Shown here piece after piece: positions 1-6,720 of a stretch of 64,000 nt of DNA. This stretch comes from Streptomyces sp. NBC_00190. Lineage in GTDB: Bacteria > Actinomycetota > Actinomycetes > Streptomycetales > Streptomycetaceae. Each line of letters begins with the position of its first letter. Within the stretch, counting starts at the first letter, position 1. The stretch is from contig NZ_CP108131.1 of NCBI RefSeq assembly GCF_036203305.1, positions 4,216,001 to 4,280,000 on the forward strand, in the 5' to 3' direction. The notes under the pieces were generated by a model. It did no database searches. It was not told the DNA's origin and saw nothing but the letters and a program-made list of their open reading frames with translations. Made by a program: the position numbers and the translations under genes.

Positions 1-344
1 CCGTGGTCGGTGGTGAGCGCCTTGAAGAAGGCGGCGTGGGCGGCGCGGTTGGCCGCGTCCCAGGCGGTGCGGTAGGCCGGGGTGCCGGAGAAGGAGCTCA
101 GGGCCTCGCCGAGCAGGGCGTCCAGGTCGCCCTGGAAGGGGCCCGCGTCGATCTGCCCGGAGAGGGCGCGGCCGGCCTGGGTGACGACGACGCCCTGTAC
201 GGCGGGGGCCGCGGCGAGCGGGGACATGGCGGCGGTGTAGCGGTCGGCGTCGCCCAGCTCGCGGTCGGCCCAGTACGCGACGGCGCTCGCGGGCACGAGG
301 AGGGCCGCGAGCACGATGAGGACCGCCGACAGGATGGTGCGCAC
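1..344 (-). CDS. Membrane-anchored hypothetical protein (3' end outside window)
   Basis: The reading frame starts at GTG 344 and runs off the left edge, so only the first 114 or so residues are visible. It opens with a hydrophobic segment (residues 4-22, ILSAVLIVLAALLVPASAVA) that is either a signal anchor or a membrane helix. An Asp/Arg-rich stretch (YWADRELGDADRYTAAM) and a helical region with VVVTQAG follow. This layout resembles large actinobacterial integral membrane proteins that begin with one helix and a long extracytoplasmic helical loop, but no function can be given. It diverges from the Rrf2 regulator. The ribosome-binding site is weak, so an upstream in-frame start cannot be excluded. 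Confidence 0.6.
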   Translation of the reverse strand, partial: MRTILSAVLIVLAALLVPASAVAYWADRELGDADRYTAAMSPLAAAPAVQGVVVTQAGRALSGQIDAGPFQGDLDALLGEALSSFSGTPAYRTAWDAANRAAHAAFFKALTTDH

Positions 345-425
345 GTCACCAGGGAATGCCGGGGCGGGGCACCGGCGCGAGCCTTGTTGCTGCGGGCGGG
401 TGCGGGTATCACCCTTGCGGGTTTT

Positions 426-450
426 AATCTGGATATCTAATATCCAGATT
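426..450. promoter_or_regulatory. Perfect 11-bp inverted repeat abutting the Rrf2 start codon
   Basis: Two 11-bp arms, AATCTGGATAT and its exact reverse complement ATATCCAGATT, are separated by CTA. The last base of the right arm directly precedes ATG 451. The element is AT-rich in a very GC-rich setting. Rrf2 dimers bind palindromes, so autoregulation is the natural inference. Placement against the start codon suggests a leaderless or very short leader transcript, or blocking of elongation. Confidence 0.75.
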
Positions 451-939
451 ATGAAGATGAGTGAGGGCGTCGAGTGGGCGCTGCACAGCTGCGTCAACCT
501 GGCGTGGAGCGGCCCGGAGCGAGCCGTGTCGGCGGCGCGGCTCGCCGCGTGGCACGACCTGCCCGCGGCCTACCTGAACAAGCAGCTCCAGGCGCTGGCC
601 CGGGCGGGCATCCTCACCTCCGCACCCGGCCCCCGCGGGGGCTTCCGGCTGGCCCGCCCGCTCGCCGCCATCACGCTCATGGACGTGGTCGCCGCCGTCG
701 AGGGGCCCGAAGAGGCCTTCAGGTGCGCGGAGATCCGGCAGCAGGGCCCGGGCGCCGGACCGGCGGCCGGTCGTGACGCGGACGCCGCGGAGTGTGCCGT
801 CGCGCACGCCATGGCCCGGGCCGACCTGGCCTGGCGCAGGGCCCTGGCCGCGCAGGACCTCGACGAGATCCGGCAGCAGGCCGAACGGCAGGCCCCCGAG
901 GCCCCGCAGCGGCTCCGAGCCTGGCTCGCCGCGCAGTAG
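451..939 (+). CDS. Rrf2 family transcriptional regulator
   Basis: This is a 162-residue protein. Residues 1-80 form the winged-helix DNA-binding domain, with the Rrf2 signature LPAAYLNKQLQALARAGIL and the glycine-rich wing PGPRGGFRLARP. The wing is followed by the typical ITLMDVVAAVEGP helix. The region where Fe-S Rrf2 proteins carry three cysteines has only scattered cysteines here (FRCAEIRQ and AECAVAHAM), so a cluster is uncertain. The ATG at 451 was chosen because it sits at the end of a perfect palindrome and starts exactly at the domain. A RidA-family gene follows 68 bases downstream in the same direction, so the two may be co-transcribed and co-regulated. Confidence 0.9.
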   Translation: MKMSEGVEWALHSCVNLAWSGPERAVSAARLAAWHDLPAAYLNKQLQALARAGILTSAPGPRGGFRLARPLAAITLMDVVAAVEGPEEAFRCAEIRQQGPGAGPAAGRDADAAECAVAHAMARADLAWRRALAAQDLDEIRQQAERQAPEAPQRLRAWLAAQ

Positions 940-1006
940 GCCCCTCAGACGTGCGGCAGTCGCACCACACATACGTACGTACGGATACGGAACCAGGGAG
1001 CTCGGC

Positions 1007-1405
1007 ATGACGCGCAGCATCATCAACCCGGCAGGTCTCCACACCCCGACCGGCTACGGCTACAGCCACATCGTCTCCGCCCCCGGAGAGCAGGTCTTCA
1101 TGGCGGGCCAGTACGGCTCCGACGAGAACGGCCACGTCGTCTCCGAGGACTTCGCCGACCAGGTCGCGCAGGCCTTCGCCAACCTCCGGACCGCCCTGGC
1201 CGCCGTCGGGCTCGGCCCTGCCGACGTCGTCCGCATCGGTACGTACATCGTCGGCCACGACCAGCGGAAGCTGGAGGTCCTTCTCAAGGAGCTGCACGCC
1301 ACCTGGGGCACCGAGCTGCCCGCGCAGACCTTGACAGGGGTGGCTGCCCTCGCCCTGCCCGGCATGCTCTTCGAGATCGACGCCGTGGCGGTGCGCCCCT
1401 CCTGA
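1007..1405 (+). CDS. RidA family (YjgF/YER057c/UK114) protein
   Basis: The 132-residue protein covers the full RidA fold. RidA enzymes hydrolyse reactive enamine/imine intermediates released by PLP enzymes. Seen here are an N-terminal NPAGLHTPTGYGYSHIV, the conserved VFMAGQYG, the helix QVAQAFANLRTALAAVG and the C-terminal ALALPGMLFEIDAVAV. The arginine that defines RidA itself normally lies in a TxxRxxxF segment; here that region reads PADVVRIGTYIV, so this is probably one of the Rid1-7 side branches. The ATG at 1007 has AGGGAG six bases upstream. It is probably regulated by the upstream Rrf2 gene. Confidence 0.88.
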   Translation: MTRSIINPAGLHTPTGYGYSHIVSAPGEQVFMAGQYGSDENGHVVSEDFADQVAQAFANLRTALAAVGLGPADVVRIGTYIVGHDQRKLEVLLKELHATWGTELPAQTLTGVAALALPGMLFEIDAVAVRPS

Positions 1406-1475
1406 GGGGGCCGTGATCCACTTGCCGGTCCGGGTCCGCGGGTGTGCCCTGGAGGATGGGAGAGAGGAGCCCGTC

Positions 1476-1886
1476 ATGGCACATGCGGCACCCACCGCCT
1501 TCCGGCGGCAGCCCTACCGCCAGTCGGCGGTCACGGACCACTCCGCACGGAACGCCCTCATCCGCGCCCTGCTCCTCGGACTCGTCTACGGAGTCTGGGC
1601 CGCCTTCATCAAGCGCGACACGGGCCCGGTGGACGCGGGCAACGTCTTCTACGGCATCCTGTGCGGCGCGATCTTCGCCGGCTGCATGTTCGGACTCAAC
1701 CGCGTAGGTCCCCGCCTCATGCGCGAGATCCACGCCTCCGCGTACGGAGCCTTCGCGGGCATCGCCGTGGGCTACCTGCACAGCCTCACGGGTGCGAGCG
1801 TGTTCACCTCCACCGTCATCGGCCTCTTCTCCGGCATGGGCATCGGCTTGGCGGCGTTCTACCGCTACTACACACGGGAGCCCTAG
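1476..1886 (+). CDS. Four-helix membrane protein, unknown function
   Basis: The 136-residue protein has a short polar N terminus followed by four hydrophobic segments (about residues 26-43, 56-72, 88-103 and 112-130). Small residues are frequent in the helices (GILCGAIFAG and GLFSGMGIGLAA). The start at ATG 1476 is supported by AGAGGAG seven bases upstream; an in-frame ATG at 1413 has no such site. No catalytic motif is visible. It follows the RidA gene after 70 bases and is closed by a hairpin at 1904-1933. Expression and protein integrity look normal, but I do not recognise a family. Confidence 0.8.
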   Translation: MAHAAPTAFRRQPYRQSAVTDHSARNALIRALLLGLVYGVWAAFIKRDTGPVDAGNVFYGILCGAIFAGCMFGLNRVGPRLMREIHASAYGAFAGIAVGYLHSLTGASVFTSTVIGLFSGMGIGLAAFYRYYTREP

Positions 1887-1903
1887 CCCCAGCTCCTGCC
1901 CGT

Positions 1904-1937
1904 ACCGCCCGGCCGTCCTTTCGGCCGGGCGGTTCTT
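1904..1937. terminator. Rho-independent terminator
   Basis: A perfect 12-bp stem (ACCGCCCGGCCG, loop TCCTTT, reverse complement) is followed by TTCTT on the + strand. It lies 17 bases after the stop of the membrane protein and before the convergent small gene, so it probably ends the + strand transcript. Confidence 0.75.
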
Positions 1938-1956
1938 CCGTGTCTGCGGCGGGCTC

Positions 1957-2130
1957 CTACGCGGCCGAGTCCGGCGCGGTCGTGTGCTGCGGCTCGCTCG
2001 TGCTCTCGGACTCGGCGGCGGCCGGCGACTTCAGCGGCGCGGCCGGATCGCTCTGGCGTACCGGCGGGGTGAAGCGGGCGGCCTCGGCGCGGAGCATGGC
2101 GTTCAGGGCGGTGTACGGGTCGATGGGCAT
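1957..2130 (-). CDS. Small hypothetical protein, 57 aa
   Basis: This short frame from ATG 2130 encodes MPIDPYTALNAMLRAEAARF, a well-formed amphipathic start, then a Pro/Ser/Glu-rich tail ending PQHTTAPDSAA. Third positions are almost all G or C. The N-terminal DPYxALNAMLRAEAAR pattern looks like a conserved Streptomyces small protein. No domain or membrane segment is present. It follows a secreted small protein and a sortase-like gene on the same strand, and the three may form one unit. Function unknown. Confidence 0.5.
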   Translation of the reverse strand: MPIDPYTALNAMLRAEAARFTPPVRQSDPAAPLKSPAAAESESTSEPQHTTAPDSAA

Positions 2131-2233
2131 GGCGGAACCTCACGGTGCTCAAGGGGTGTGGGGGGACTGCGCTGCTGCCGGGGCCGGGGCCGGGCCGGGT
2201 CGATTCGGGCGGGACCCCGGGGCACGGGCCGGC

Positions 2234-2584
2234 TCAGCAGCGCAGGACCACACTCCGCACCGTCGGCGGGGCCTGCGCCGGCTCGGTCCTCTCCGGGCCC
2301 GGTGCGGGCGCGGGCCGGTCCCCGTGTTTCACGTGAAACAACGGCAGCGGTGTCCGGCGCAGGCCCGGCACCCCGCGCGGCAGCCACCGTACGGCGGCAC
2401 GTACCTCGGGGTCGGCGGCCGGATCCGACTGTCCTTCGGAGGGTTCGGCGGGCGCGGCGGAGGAGGGCTGGGACTCGGCGACCGTCGCGGCGGCCGGACC
2501 GGCGCCGAACACGCACAGCAGCACGACACAGGCCGCTGTCAGGGCCCGGGTCAGTGCCGCACGCGTGCGCCGCCTCCCGCTCAT
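2234..2584 (-). CDS. Small secreted protein carrying a parS site in its coding sequence
   Basis: The frame encodes about 116 residues: an arginine-rich start (MSGRRRTRAALTRALTAA), a hydrophobic core VVLLCVFGAGPAAA with a plausible signal-peptidase site, then a Pro/Ala/Glu-rich extracellular part with no recognisable domain. An alternative GTG start lies at 2605. The segment FHVKH is encoded by an exact ParB-binding palindrome. It lies 107 bases downstream of a sortase-like gene on the same strand, which hints at a surface role, but it has no LPxTG or LAxTG sorting signal. Confidence 0.55.
   Translation of the reverse strand: MSGRRRTRAALTRALTAACVVLLCVFGAGPAAATVAESQPSSAAPAEPSEGQSDPAADPEVRAAVRWLPRGVPGLRRTPLPLFHVKHGDRPAPAPGPERTEPAQAPPTVRSVVLRC
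2325..2340. promoter_or_regulatory. parS site (ParB-binding palindrome)
   Basis: TGTTTCACGTGAAACA is an exact perfect palindrome identical to the bacterial parS consensus used by Spo0J/ParB. In Streptomyces such sites cluster around oriC and load ParB for origin segregation. It lies inside the coding sequence of the small secreted protein. By eye I found no second exact copy in the window. Confidence 0.85.
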
Positions 2585-2690
2585 GCGGGGGGTGTGCCCC
2601 GCCACACCGGGCGGCTCCCGTCCGGGTGCGCAGAAGCCCCCGACCGGAGGACGAAGTCACCCCCCACGGATGACGGCTCGCGAGGGCGGG

Positions 2691-3335
2691 TCAGCGGCCG
2701 CGCCGCTGTCCCGTCAGCCGGGCCAGTACGGCGGTTTCGCCGCCGATCAGGCGCAGTTGGGCCCGTCCGGCCCGGTCCTCGTGGCCCGTGGCCTCACCGG
2801 GTGAGATCCGGATGACGGTGAACACGGCCGTACGCCCGTCCGCGCGGGAGATCTCGACGGTCCGGCCCCGCTGGAGTCCGGCCAGGTCCAGGCCCGACCC
2901 GGTGATCACCGCGGTGCCGGCCGAGCCCGGCGGTGGACCGGCGGCGTCCCAGGCGGCTTCCTCGCGACCCTCATGTCCCTCAAGCCCCTCATGACTCTCA
3001 CGCCCCTCGCGCGCCAAGGCCAGCGGCACGTCGATGTCCAGGCTCGGGACGCGCAAGCGCACCGGCCGCGCGGGCCGCATGGGCCCGGTGACCGGCCGCA
3101 GCGGGCCGGGGGCCGTCCTCGGCGAGCGCGCGCCCTGGCCGGGGGTGTGCTCGCCGGAATGTTCCCGCTGCCGGGCGAGACGCCGGTGGTCGGACAGCCC
3201 CAACGCCCGCGAGGGCAGCGCGTCGTCGGTGGCCGCGGCCGAGGGAGCGGCACCCTCGGTGCGCTGCAGGACGCTGATGCCGGTGGACAGCAGAACCACC
3301 GTCAGGGCGGCGACGACCCACTTGGCGCGGGGCAT
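2691..3335 (-). CDS. Sortase-fold protein lacking catalytic residues (class E/F-like)
   Basis: The 214-residue protein starts at ATG 3335 (AGGAGAGGG upstream). It has one N-terminal membrane helix (WVVAALTVVLLSTGISVL), a long polar linker and a C-terminal sortase-like beta barrel: RLRVPSLDIDVPLALAREG, GSAGTAVITGSGLDLAGLQRG, AVFTVIRISPGEA and a final LRLIGGETAVLARLTG. In class F sortases the ITG segment continues as a catalytic His (GHVD-type) and the last strand carries the TC(G) cysteine. Here these read TGSGLD and LIGGETAV, so both His and Cys are missing. It probably cannot transpeptidate and may be a binding or regulatory relative. The linker has repeated Glu/His/Gly-rich stretches. Confidence 0.65.
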   Translation of the reverse strand: MPRAKWVVAALTVVLLSTGISVLQRTEGAAPSAAATDDALPSRALGLSDHRRLARQREHSGEHTPGQGARSPRTAPGPLRPVTGPMRPARPVRLRVPSLDIDVPLALAREGRESHEGLEGHEGREEAAWDAAGPPPGSAGTAVITGSGLDLAGLQRGRTVEISRADGRTAVFTVIRISPGEATGHEDRAGRAQLRLIGGETAVLARLTGQRRGR

Positions 3336-3654
3336 GGGAATCCCTCTCCTCCTGTCCGGCCGGGGCGGCCGGGTCATGTGAGCAGTGGACACCTCCTCTG
3401 CCCGTCAGCACGTGGTGAAACACGGGAGACTGACAGGACGTCACGGGTGTGTCGCATCGGGATTCCGGCGTCTTCGCAGCTGACGGCCGGTACGGCCACC
3501 CGCTTCGGAGGGCGCGGGACCATACGTCCGAACGGGTGAGCTCACGGGTCTGCGCGCCAGGCCCTACGGCCCCTCCAGCCGGTGCCGTTCCCGCTTCTCG
3601 GTACGGCGCCGCGCGGCGAAGACGGCGTGGGCGGCGCAGCTCATGCGGCCGTCG
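3336..3654. other. Intergenic region, no gene seen
   Basis: About 320 bases between the sortase-like gene and the small membrane protein. Frames here are short, out of step with Streptomyces codon bias and lack ribosome-binding sites. The first 40 bases are the upstream region of the sortase-like gene. Confidence 0.5.
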
Positions 3655-3912
3655 TCAGCACACCGCGACCATCGTCGCCGTCGTCGCGCCCATCAGGATG
3701 GCGGCGAGGTGGACGGCCGGGTGGCCGTAGTCGCCGAACCAGAGGTGCCGGGCCAGGCCGCCCAGCGCGGCCAGGGCCGCGATCACGCCGATCTGGCCGA
3801 ACAGAGTGACGGCGGTGAAGGGGGCCAGGAGCAGCAGGAGCGAGTTCAGCCAGAACGGGGCGGCGCCCGTCCAGCCTCGCCACTGTCTCACCGCCGTCGG
3901 CACGTACGGCAT
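3655..3912 (-). CDS. Small membrane protein, 85 aa
   Basis: The frame from ATG 3912 encodes 85 residues with three hydrophobic segments (FWLNSLLLLLAPFTAVTLFG, IGVIAALAALGGLARHLWF and AVHLAAILMGATTATMVAVC). The N terminus is polar and aromatic. The C terminus ends in a cysteine. It lies 21 bases downstream of cbtA on the same strand, so it may be part of the cobalt operon under the cobalamin riboswitch, perhaps as a small accessory subunit. That role is inferred from position only. Confidence 0.6.
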   Translation of the reverse strand: MPYVPTAVRQWRGWTGAAPFWLNSLLLLLAPFTAVTLFGQIGVIAALAALGGLARHLWFGDYGHPAVHLAAILMGATTATMVAVC

Positions 3913-3933
3913 GTACTACCGGCCCCCTCATGG

Positions 3934-4695
3934 TCAACTCGTCGGCTGCACAGCCTCCTTGGGTGCGGCGCCCGGCACAAGGGCCCGTTCGGCTAGAAAA
4001 CCGAAGGCGAGGCCGAAAGTCGTCCACAGTGCCGCCTGGATGGCCAGGGACGCGAGGCGGAAGTTCCAGATCAGCGCGGCCGGGAAGTCGGCCGGAACCT
4101 CGTTGATGCCGGGCAGGAAGGCGTACGAGATCCCGACGGCGAGGACGAAGAACGCGCCCGCCAGGGCCGACGCGTTCCAGTTGCCGAGCTTCGGGGCGAG
4201 CCGTCGGCCCAGGATCAGCGCGCCCGCCGCAAGCAGCGCGCTCAGAGCGATCATGAGCAGGTAGAGGGCGGTCCGCCGGGCAGCCGTCTCGGGGTCGCCG
4301 ACGGCCGGCGGATTGGCGGGGTACTTGAAGAACGGCACCAGTGTGATGGTGACGAACAGCCCGCCGGTGACCAGTGCGGCCGTGGCCCGCGGGCCGAAGC
4401 GGCCGATGCGGCCCAGCGCGAAGCAGAAGACGAGCGCGGCGATGCCGCCGAGCGCGACCCCGTACAGCAGGACACCGGTGCCGAGGCCGGCCGTGGCCTG
4501 GAGGGCCCGGCTGACCGGGGCCTCCTCGGCGCCGTGGTCGTGGCCGGCCGCGAGGTGGCCGGCCTCCTCGATGGCGATGGCCGCGTCCACCTTGGACTCA
4601 CCGAGGAGGTACGCGACGAGGAAGGCGGCGACGCCGGCCAGCAGGCCGGCGAGCATGCCTCTGACGAGAAGGACGCGGGGGGAGAGAGAGTTCAT
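3934..4695 (-). CDS. cbtA: CbtA family cobalt transport subunit
   Basis: The 253-residue protein matches the CbtA family of predicted cobalt transporters. Five to six hydrophobic helices are visible: VRGMLAGLLAGVAAFLVAYLLG at the N terminus, then a His-rich loop (HLAAGHDHGAEEAP) likely to face metal, then TGVLLYGVALGGIAALVFCF, ALVTGGLFVTITLVPFFKYPANPPAVG (the conserved FFKYPANPPAVG motif) and further helices to the C terminus. It follows cbtB by 30 bases on the same strand, downstream of a B12 riboswitch. This is the classical arrangement in actinobacteria: cobalt uptake is turned off when adenosylcobalamin is plentiful. Confidence 0.92.
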   Translation of the reverse strand: MNSLSPRVLLVRGMLAGLLAGVAAFLVAYLLGESKVDAAIAIEEAGHLAAGHDHGAEEAPVSRALQATAGLGTGVLLYGVALGGIAALVFCFALGRIGRFGPRATAALVTGGLFVTITLVPFFKYPANPPAVGDPETAARRTALYLLMIALSALLAAGALILGRRLAPKLGNWNASALAGAFFVLAVGISYAFLPGINEVPADFPAALIWNFRLASLAIQAALWTTFGLAFGFLAERALVPGAAPKEAVQPTS

Positions 4696-4725
4696 CTGTG
4701 TCCGGGTTCCCTTGCGGCGAGGAGA

Positions 4726-4941
4726 TCAGTGGCAGGGGAAGCCGAGCAGGTGGCGGCCGTCGTGCAGCCATTCGTGGATGGTCTCGCCCTGGAAGACCGC
4801 GGTGGCGCCCTGTTCGATGCCGACGAAGTACAGCAGGACGAGCATGAGGACGGCGACGAAGGCGGCCCAGGGAGCGAGCGCGGAGAGCGAAATCGGGGCG
4901 ACGGCGGGAGCCGTCGTGGGCACGGCGGTGTGAGCGGCCAT
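4726..4941 (-). CDS. cbtB: CbtB family cobalt transport protein
   Basis: The 71-residue protein begins MAAHTAVPTTAPAV, has a single membrane helix (LAPWAAFVAVLMLVLLYFVG) and ends with the CbtB signature region of histidines and cysteine (IHEWLHDGRHLLGFPCH), a likely metal-binding tail. ATG 4941 was chosen because GGAGGT lies seven bases upstream. CbtB is thought to work with the multi-helix CbtA in cobalt uptake. The gene is first in the unit after the cobalamin riboswitch. Confidence 0.92.
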   Translation of the reverse strand: MAAHTAVPTTAPAVAPISLSALAPWAAFVAVLMLVLLYFVGIEQGATAVFQGETIHEWLHDGRHLLGFPCH

Positions 4942-4971
4942 GGCAGGTACCTCCAGAGGGAACACGCGTCC

Positions 4972-5092
4972 CGGTCAGTGGTGCTCGCGACGACGGCGGC
5001 GGGTCTGACTTGCCTCCCTTGCGGGGAGGATTCACAGTGGCGCGACCGTGCCGGATTTTCACCGTGCTTCCGTCGTACCGTCGTCATGTAGT
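4972..5092 (-). promoter_or_regulatory. Cobalamin riboswitch upstream of cbtBA
   Basis: On the minus strand the leader contains the B12-box core features: GGTGAAAATCCGGCACGGTC, then GCCACTGTGAAT, a variable hairpin (CTCCCCGCAAGGGAGG) and AAGTCAGACCC. These correspond to the GGTGAAATTCCGGC, CGCCACTGTGA and GAGTCAGGA elements of the AdoCbl riboswitch. It ends about 30-50 bases before cbtB. The predicted effect is repression of cobalt import when cobalamin is high. Exact limits are approximate. Confidence 0.88.
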
Positions 5093-5130
5093 TATGTCGT
5101 CCGAGACCGTACCGCGCTTACGCTCCCTTT

Positions 5131-5574
5131 ATGAACCCCCAGTCGGTACGAGTTCACCTGGTTACCCCGGCGCTTGACGCCTCGATGCGGCAGCACCGCT
5201 TCGGCCACGGCGGGCCGTACGCCCTGGAAACCGGGCAGTGGGCCGGCCGGACCCTGGACGAAGTGGCCGCCGAGGACCCGGCCGCGGTGCACGGCTGGCT
5301 CACGGACCCCGCGTACGCCCCGCCCGGCGGCGAGTCCGTCGAGGCGCTCGTCGCCCGCGCCGGAAGCTGGCTGACCGGCCTCGCGCCCGGCACCCACCGG
5401 GTCACCGCCGATCAGGCCTTCGTCCGGGCGGCCGTCGTGCACGCGCTGGAGCTGCCGCCGCACACGTTCTGGCGGCTGGACGCACGACCCGGCACGCTCA
5501 CCGAACTCAGTGGGCGCGCGGGGCGGTGGAATCTGCGCATCGGGAACCGGTACCCGGAGCCCGAGGAGGCCTAG
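5131..5574 (+). CDS. Histidine-phosphatase-fold protein with catalytic histidines missing
   Basis: The 147-residue protein has the phosphoglycerate-mutase-like layout: a strand at VRVHLVTPA where RHG should be, GPYALETGQWAGRTLDEVAAEDP, the substrate-loop signature PPGGES, and a second half RVTADQAFVRAAVVHALELPP where a conserved catalytic His normally lies after VT. Both catalytic histidines are replaced (TPA and AD), so phosphatase activity is doubtful. It diverges from the B12-riboswitch-controlled cobalt genes, 39 bases from the riboswitch edge. The family includes the cobalamin enzyme CobC, but a cobalamin role here is only inference. The 3' end overlaps the convergent uricase gene by four bases. 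Confidence 0.75.
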   Translation: MNPQSVRVHLVTPALDASMRQHRFGHGGPYALETGQWAGRTLDEVAAEDPAAVHGWLTDPAYAPPGGESVEALVARAGSWLTGLAPGTHRVTADQAFVRAAVVHALELPPHTFWRLDARPGTLTELSGRAGRWNLRIGNRYPEPEEA

Positions 5575-6488
5575 GCGACGATCCAGTCGGAGGTCGCGAT
5601 GACCGGCTGCACGCCGTCGCGGTGGACGGTGCCCTCGATCAGGCCGTACATCCGGTCCGCCGCGAAGTAGACCTCGTTGTCGTTCTTGAGGCCGAAGGGC
5701 TCCAGGTCGACGAGGAAGTGGTGCTTGTTGGGGAGGTTCAGGCGCACCTCGTTGACCTTGGGGCAGTTGTCGAGCACCCGCTCGGCCATCTGGTTCAGGG
5801 TCTGCTGCAGCGAGTACGAGTACGTCTCCGCGAAGGCTTCCAGCATGTTCTTGCGGACCTTCTTGTACGACTGGTCCCAGTCGTACCCGGCGTCGTCGGC
5901 GGCCAGCGCCGAGTGCGCCCAGCGCGCGGTGACCTTGGTCGCCAGGATGCGGTCGTACGCCTCCTGGAGGGTCGTGTACTTGTCCTTGATGTAGCCGTGG
6001 AACTCGGAGTTGGTCGAGTTCATCACCGTCAGGTCCTTCAGACCCGAGATGACCTGCAGGCCCGTCGTCTCGCTGTAGGTGATCTGCGCGGTGCGCACCT
6101 CCTGGCCCTTGCGGACGAAGGAATGCTGCTCCTTGCGCGTCGGGACCGGGATGCGGTCCCACGCGTACTCCTCGATGCGGATCTGCGCCTCGCGGATGGG
6201 CTCCTGCGAGGAGACGAAGTGCTTGGCGAGCAGGATGCCGAAGGCCTCGGGGGAGTCGATGCCGTGCTCCTTGCCGAAGGCGTACACCGTGTTCTTGGTG
6301 GTGTCGGTCGGCAGGCAGTTGGCGTTGTCGCCGGTCAGGTGGACGTCCCGGAACTCACCGCGGAGCGCGACCGAGACGTTGAGGTCGCGGATCTCGTGCC
6401 ACGAACCTTCGGCGCCCTTGCGGGTGACCTTGACGATGCGGTTCTCGGCCTTGCCGTACTGGTTCTGGGCCAGGACGTGCTTGCTCAT
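5571..6488 (-). CDS. pucL: Urate oxidase (factor-independent urate hydroxylase)
   Basis: This is a 305-residue, full-length cofactor-free uricase that oxidises urate to 5-hydroxyisourate in purine breakdown. Conserved segments are VLAQNQYGKAENRIVKV with the catalytic lysine region, GDNANCLPTDTTKNTVYAFG with the catalytic threonine, the tandem T-fold repeat, DLTVMNSTNSEFHGYIKDKYTTLQE and the C-terminal FGLKNDNEVYFAADRMYGLIEGTV. The start at ATG 6488 fits the family. The aminotransferase gene lies upstream on the same strand, 233 bases away. An 18-bp palindrome at 6638-6655 sits in that gap and may be an operator. Confidence 0.93.
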   Translation of the reverse strand: MSKHVLAQNQYGKAENRIVKVTRKGAEGSWHEIRDLNVSVALRGEFRDVHLTGDNANCLPTDTTKNTVYAFGKEHGIDSPEAFGILLAKHFVSSQEPIREAQIRIEEYAWDRIPVPTRKEQHSFVRKGQEVRTAQITYSETTGLQVISGLKDLTVMNSTNSEFHGYIKDKYTTLQEAYDRILATKVTARWAHSALAADDAGYDWDQSYKKVRKNMLEAFAETYSYSLQQTLNQMAERVLDNCPKVNEVRLNLPNKHHFLVDLEPFGLKNDNEVYFAADRMYGLIEGTVHRDGVQPVIATSDWIVA

Positions 6489-6637
6489 GGGCTGACTTCC
6501 TTACGGGTACACGGAGTCCGGCTGGCGGGATCCCGTACGCCCGGCGTCCAGCGGTCGGACCGCTCCCCGCCGTTCGGTCACGCAGGACCGCCCCGGGACT
6601 GACGTGCATCCCGGTCCGTAGGTGCTCTTTCGGATTT

Positions 6638-6655
6638 CAGCACGTTCACGTGCTG
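6638..6655. promoter_or_regulatory. Perfect 8+8 bp inverted repeat upstream of uricase
   Basis: CAGCACGT-TC-ACGTGCTG is a perfect inverted repeat in the 233-base gap between the aminotransferase stop and the uricase start. It lies about 150 bases before the uricase start. It could bind a purine-catabolism regulator; no regulator gene is adjacent, so this is inferred from symmetry only. Confidence 0.45.
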
Positions 6656-6720
6656 TTCGTAATGCCGCGGATCCTCCGAGAGCCGCACCCACGGATTGGG
6701 CGACCGTATGTCTGAGCAGG

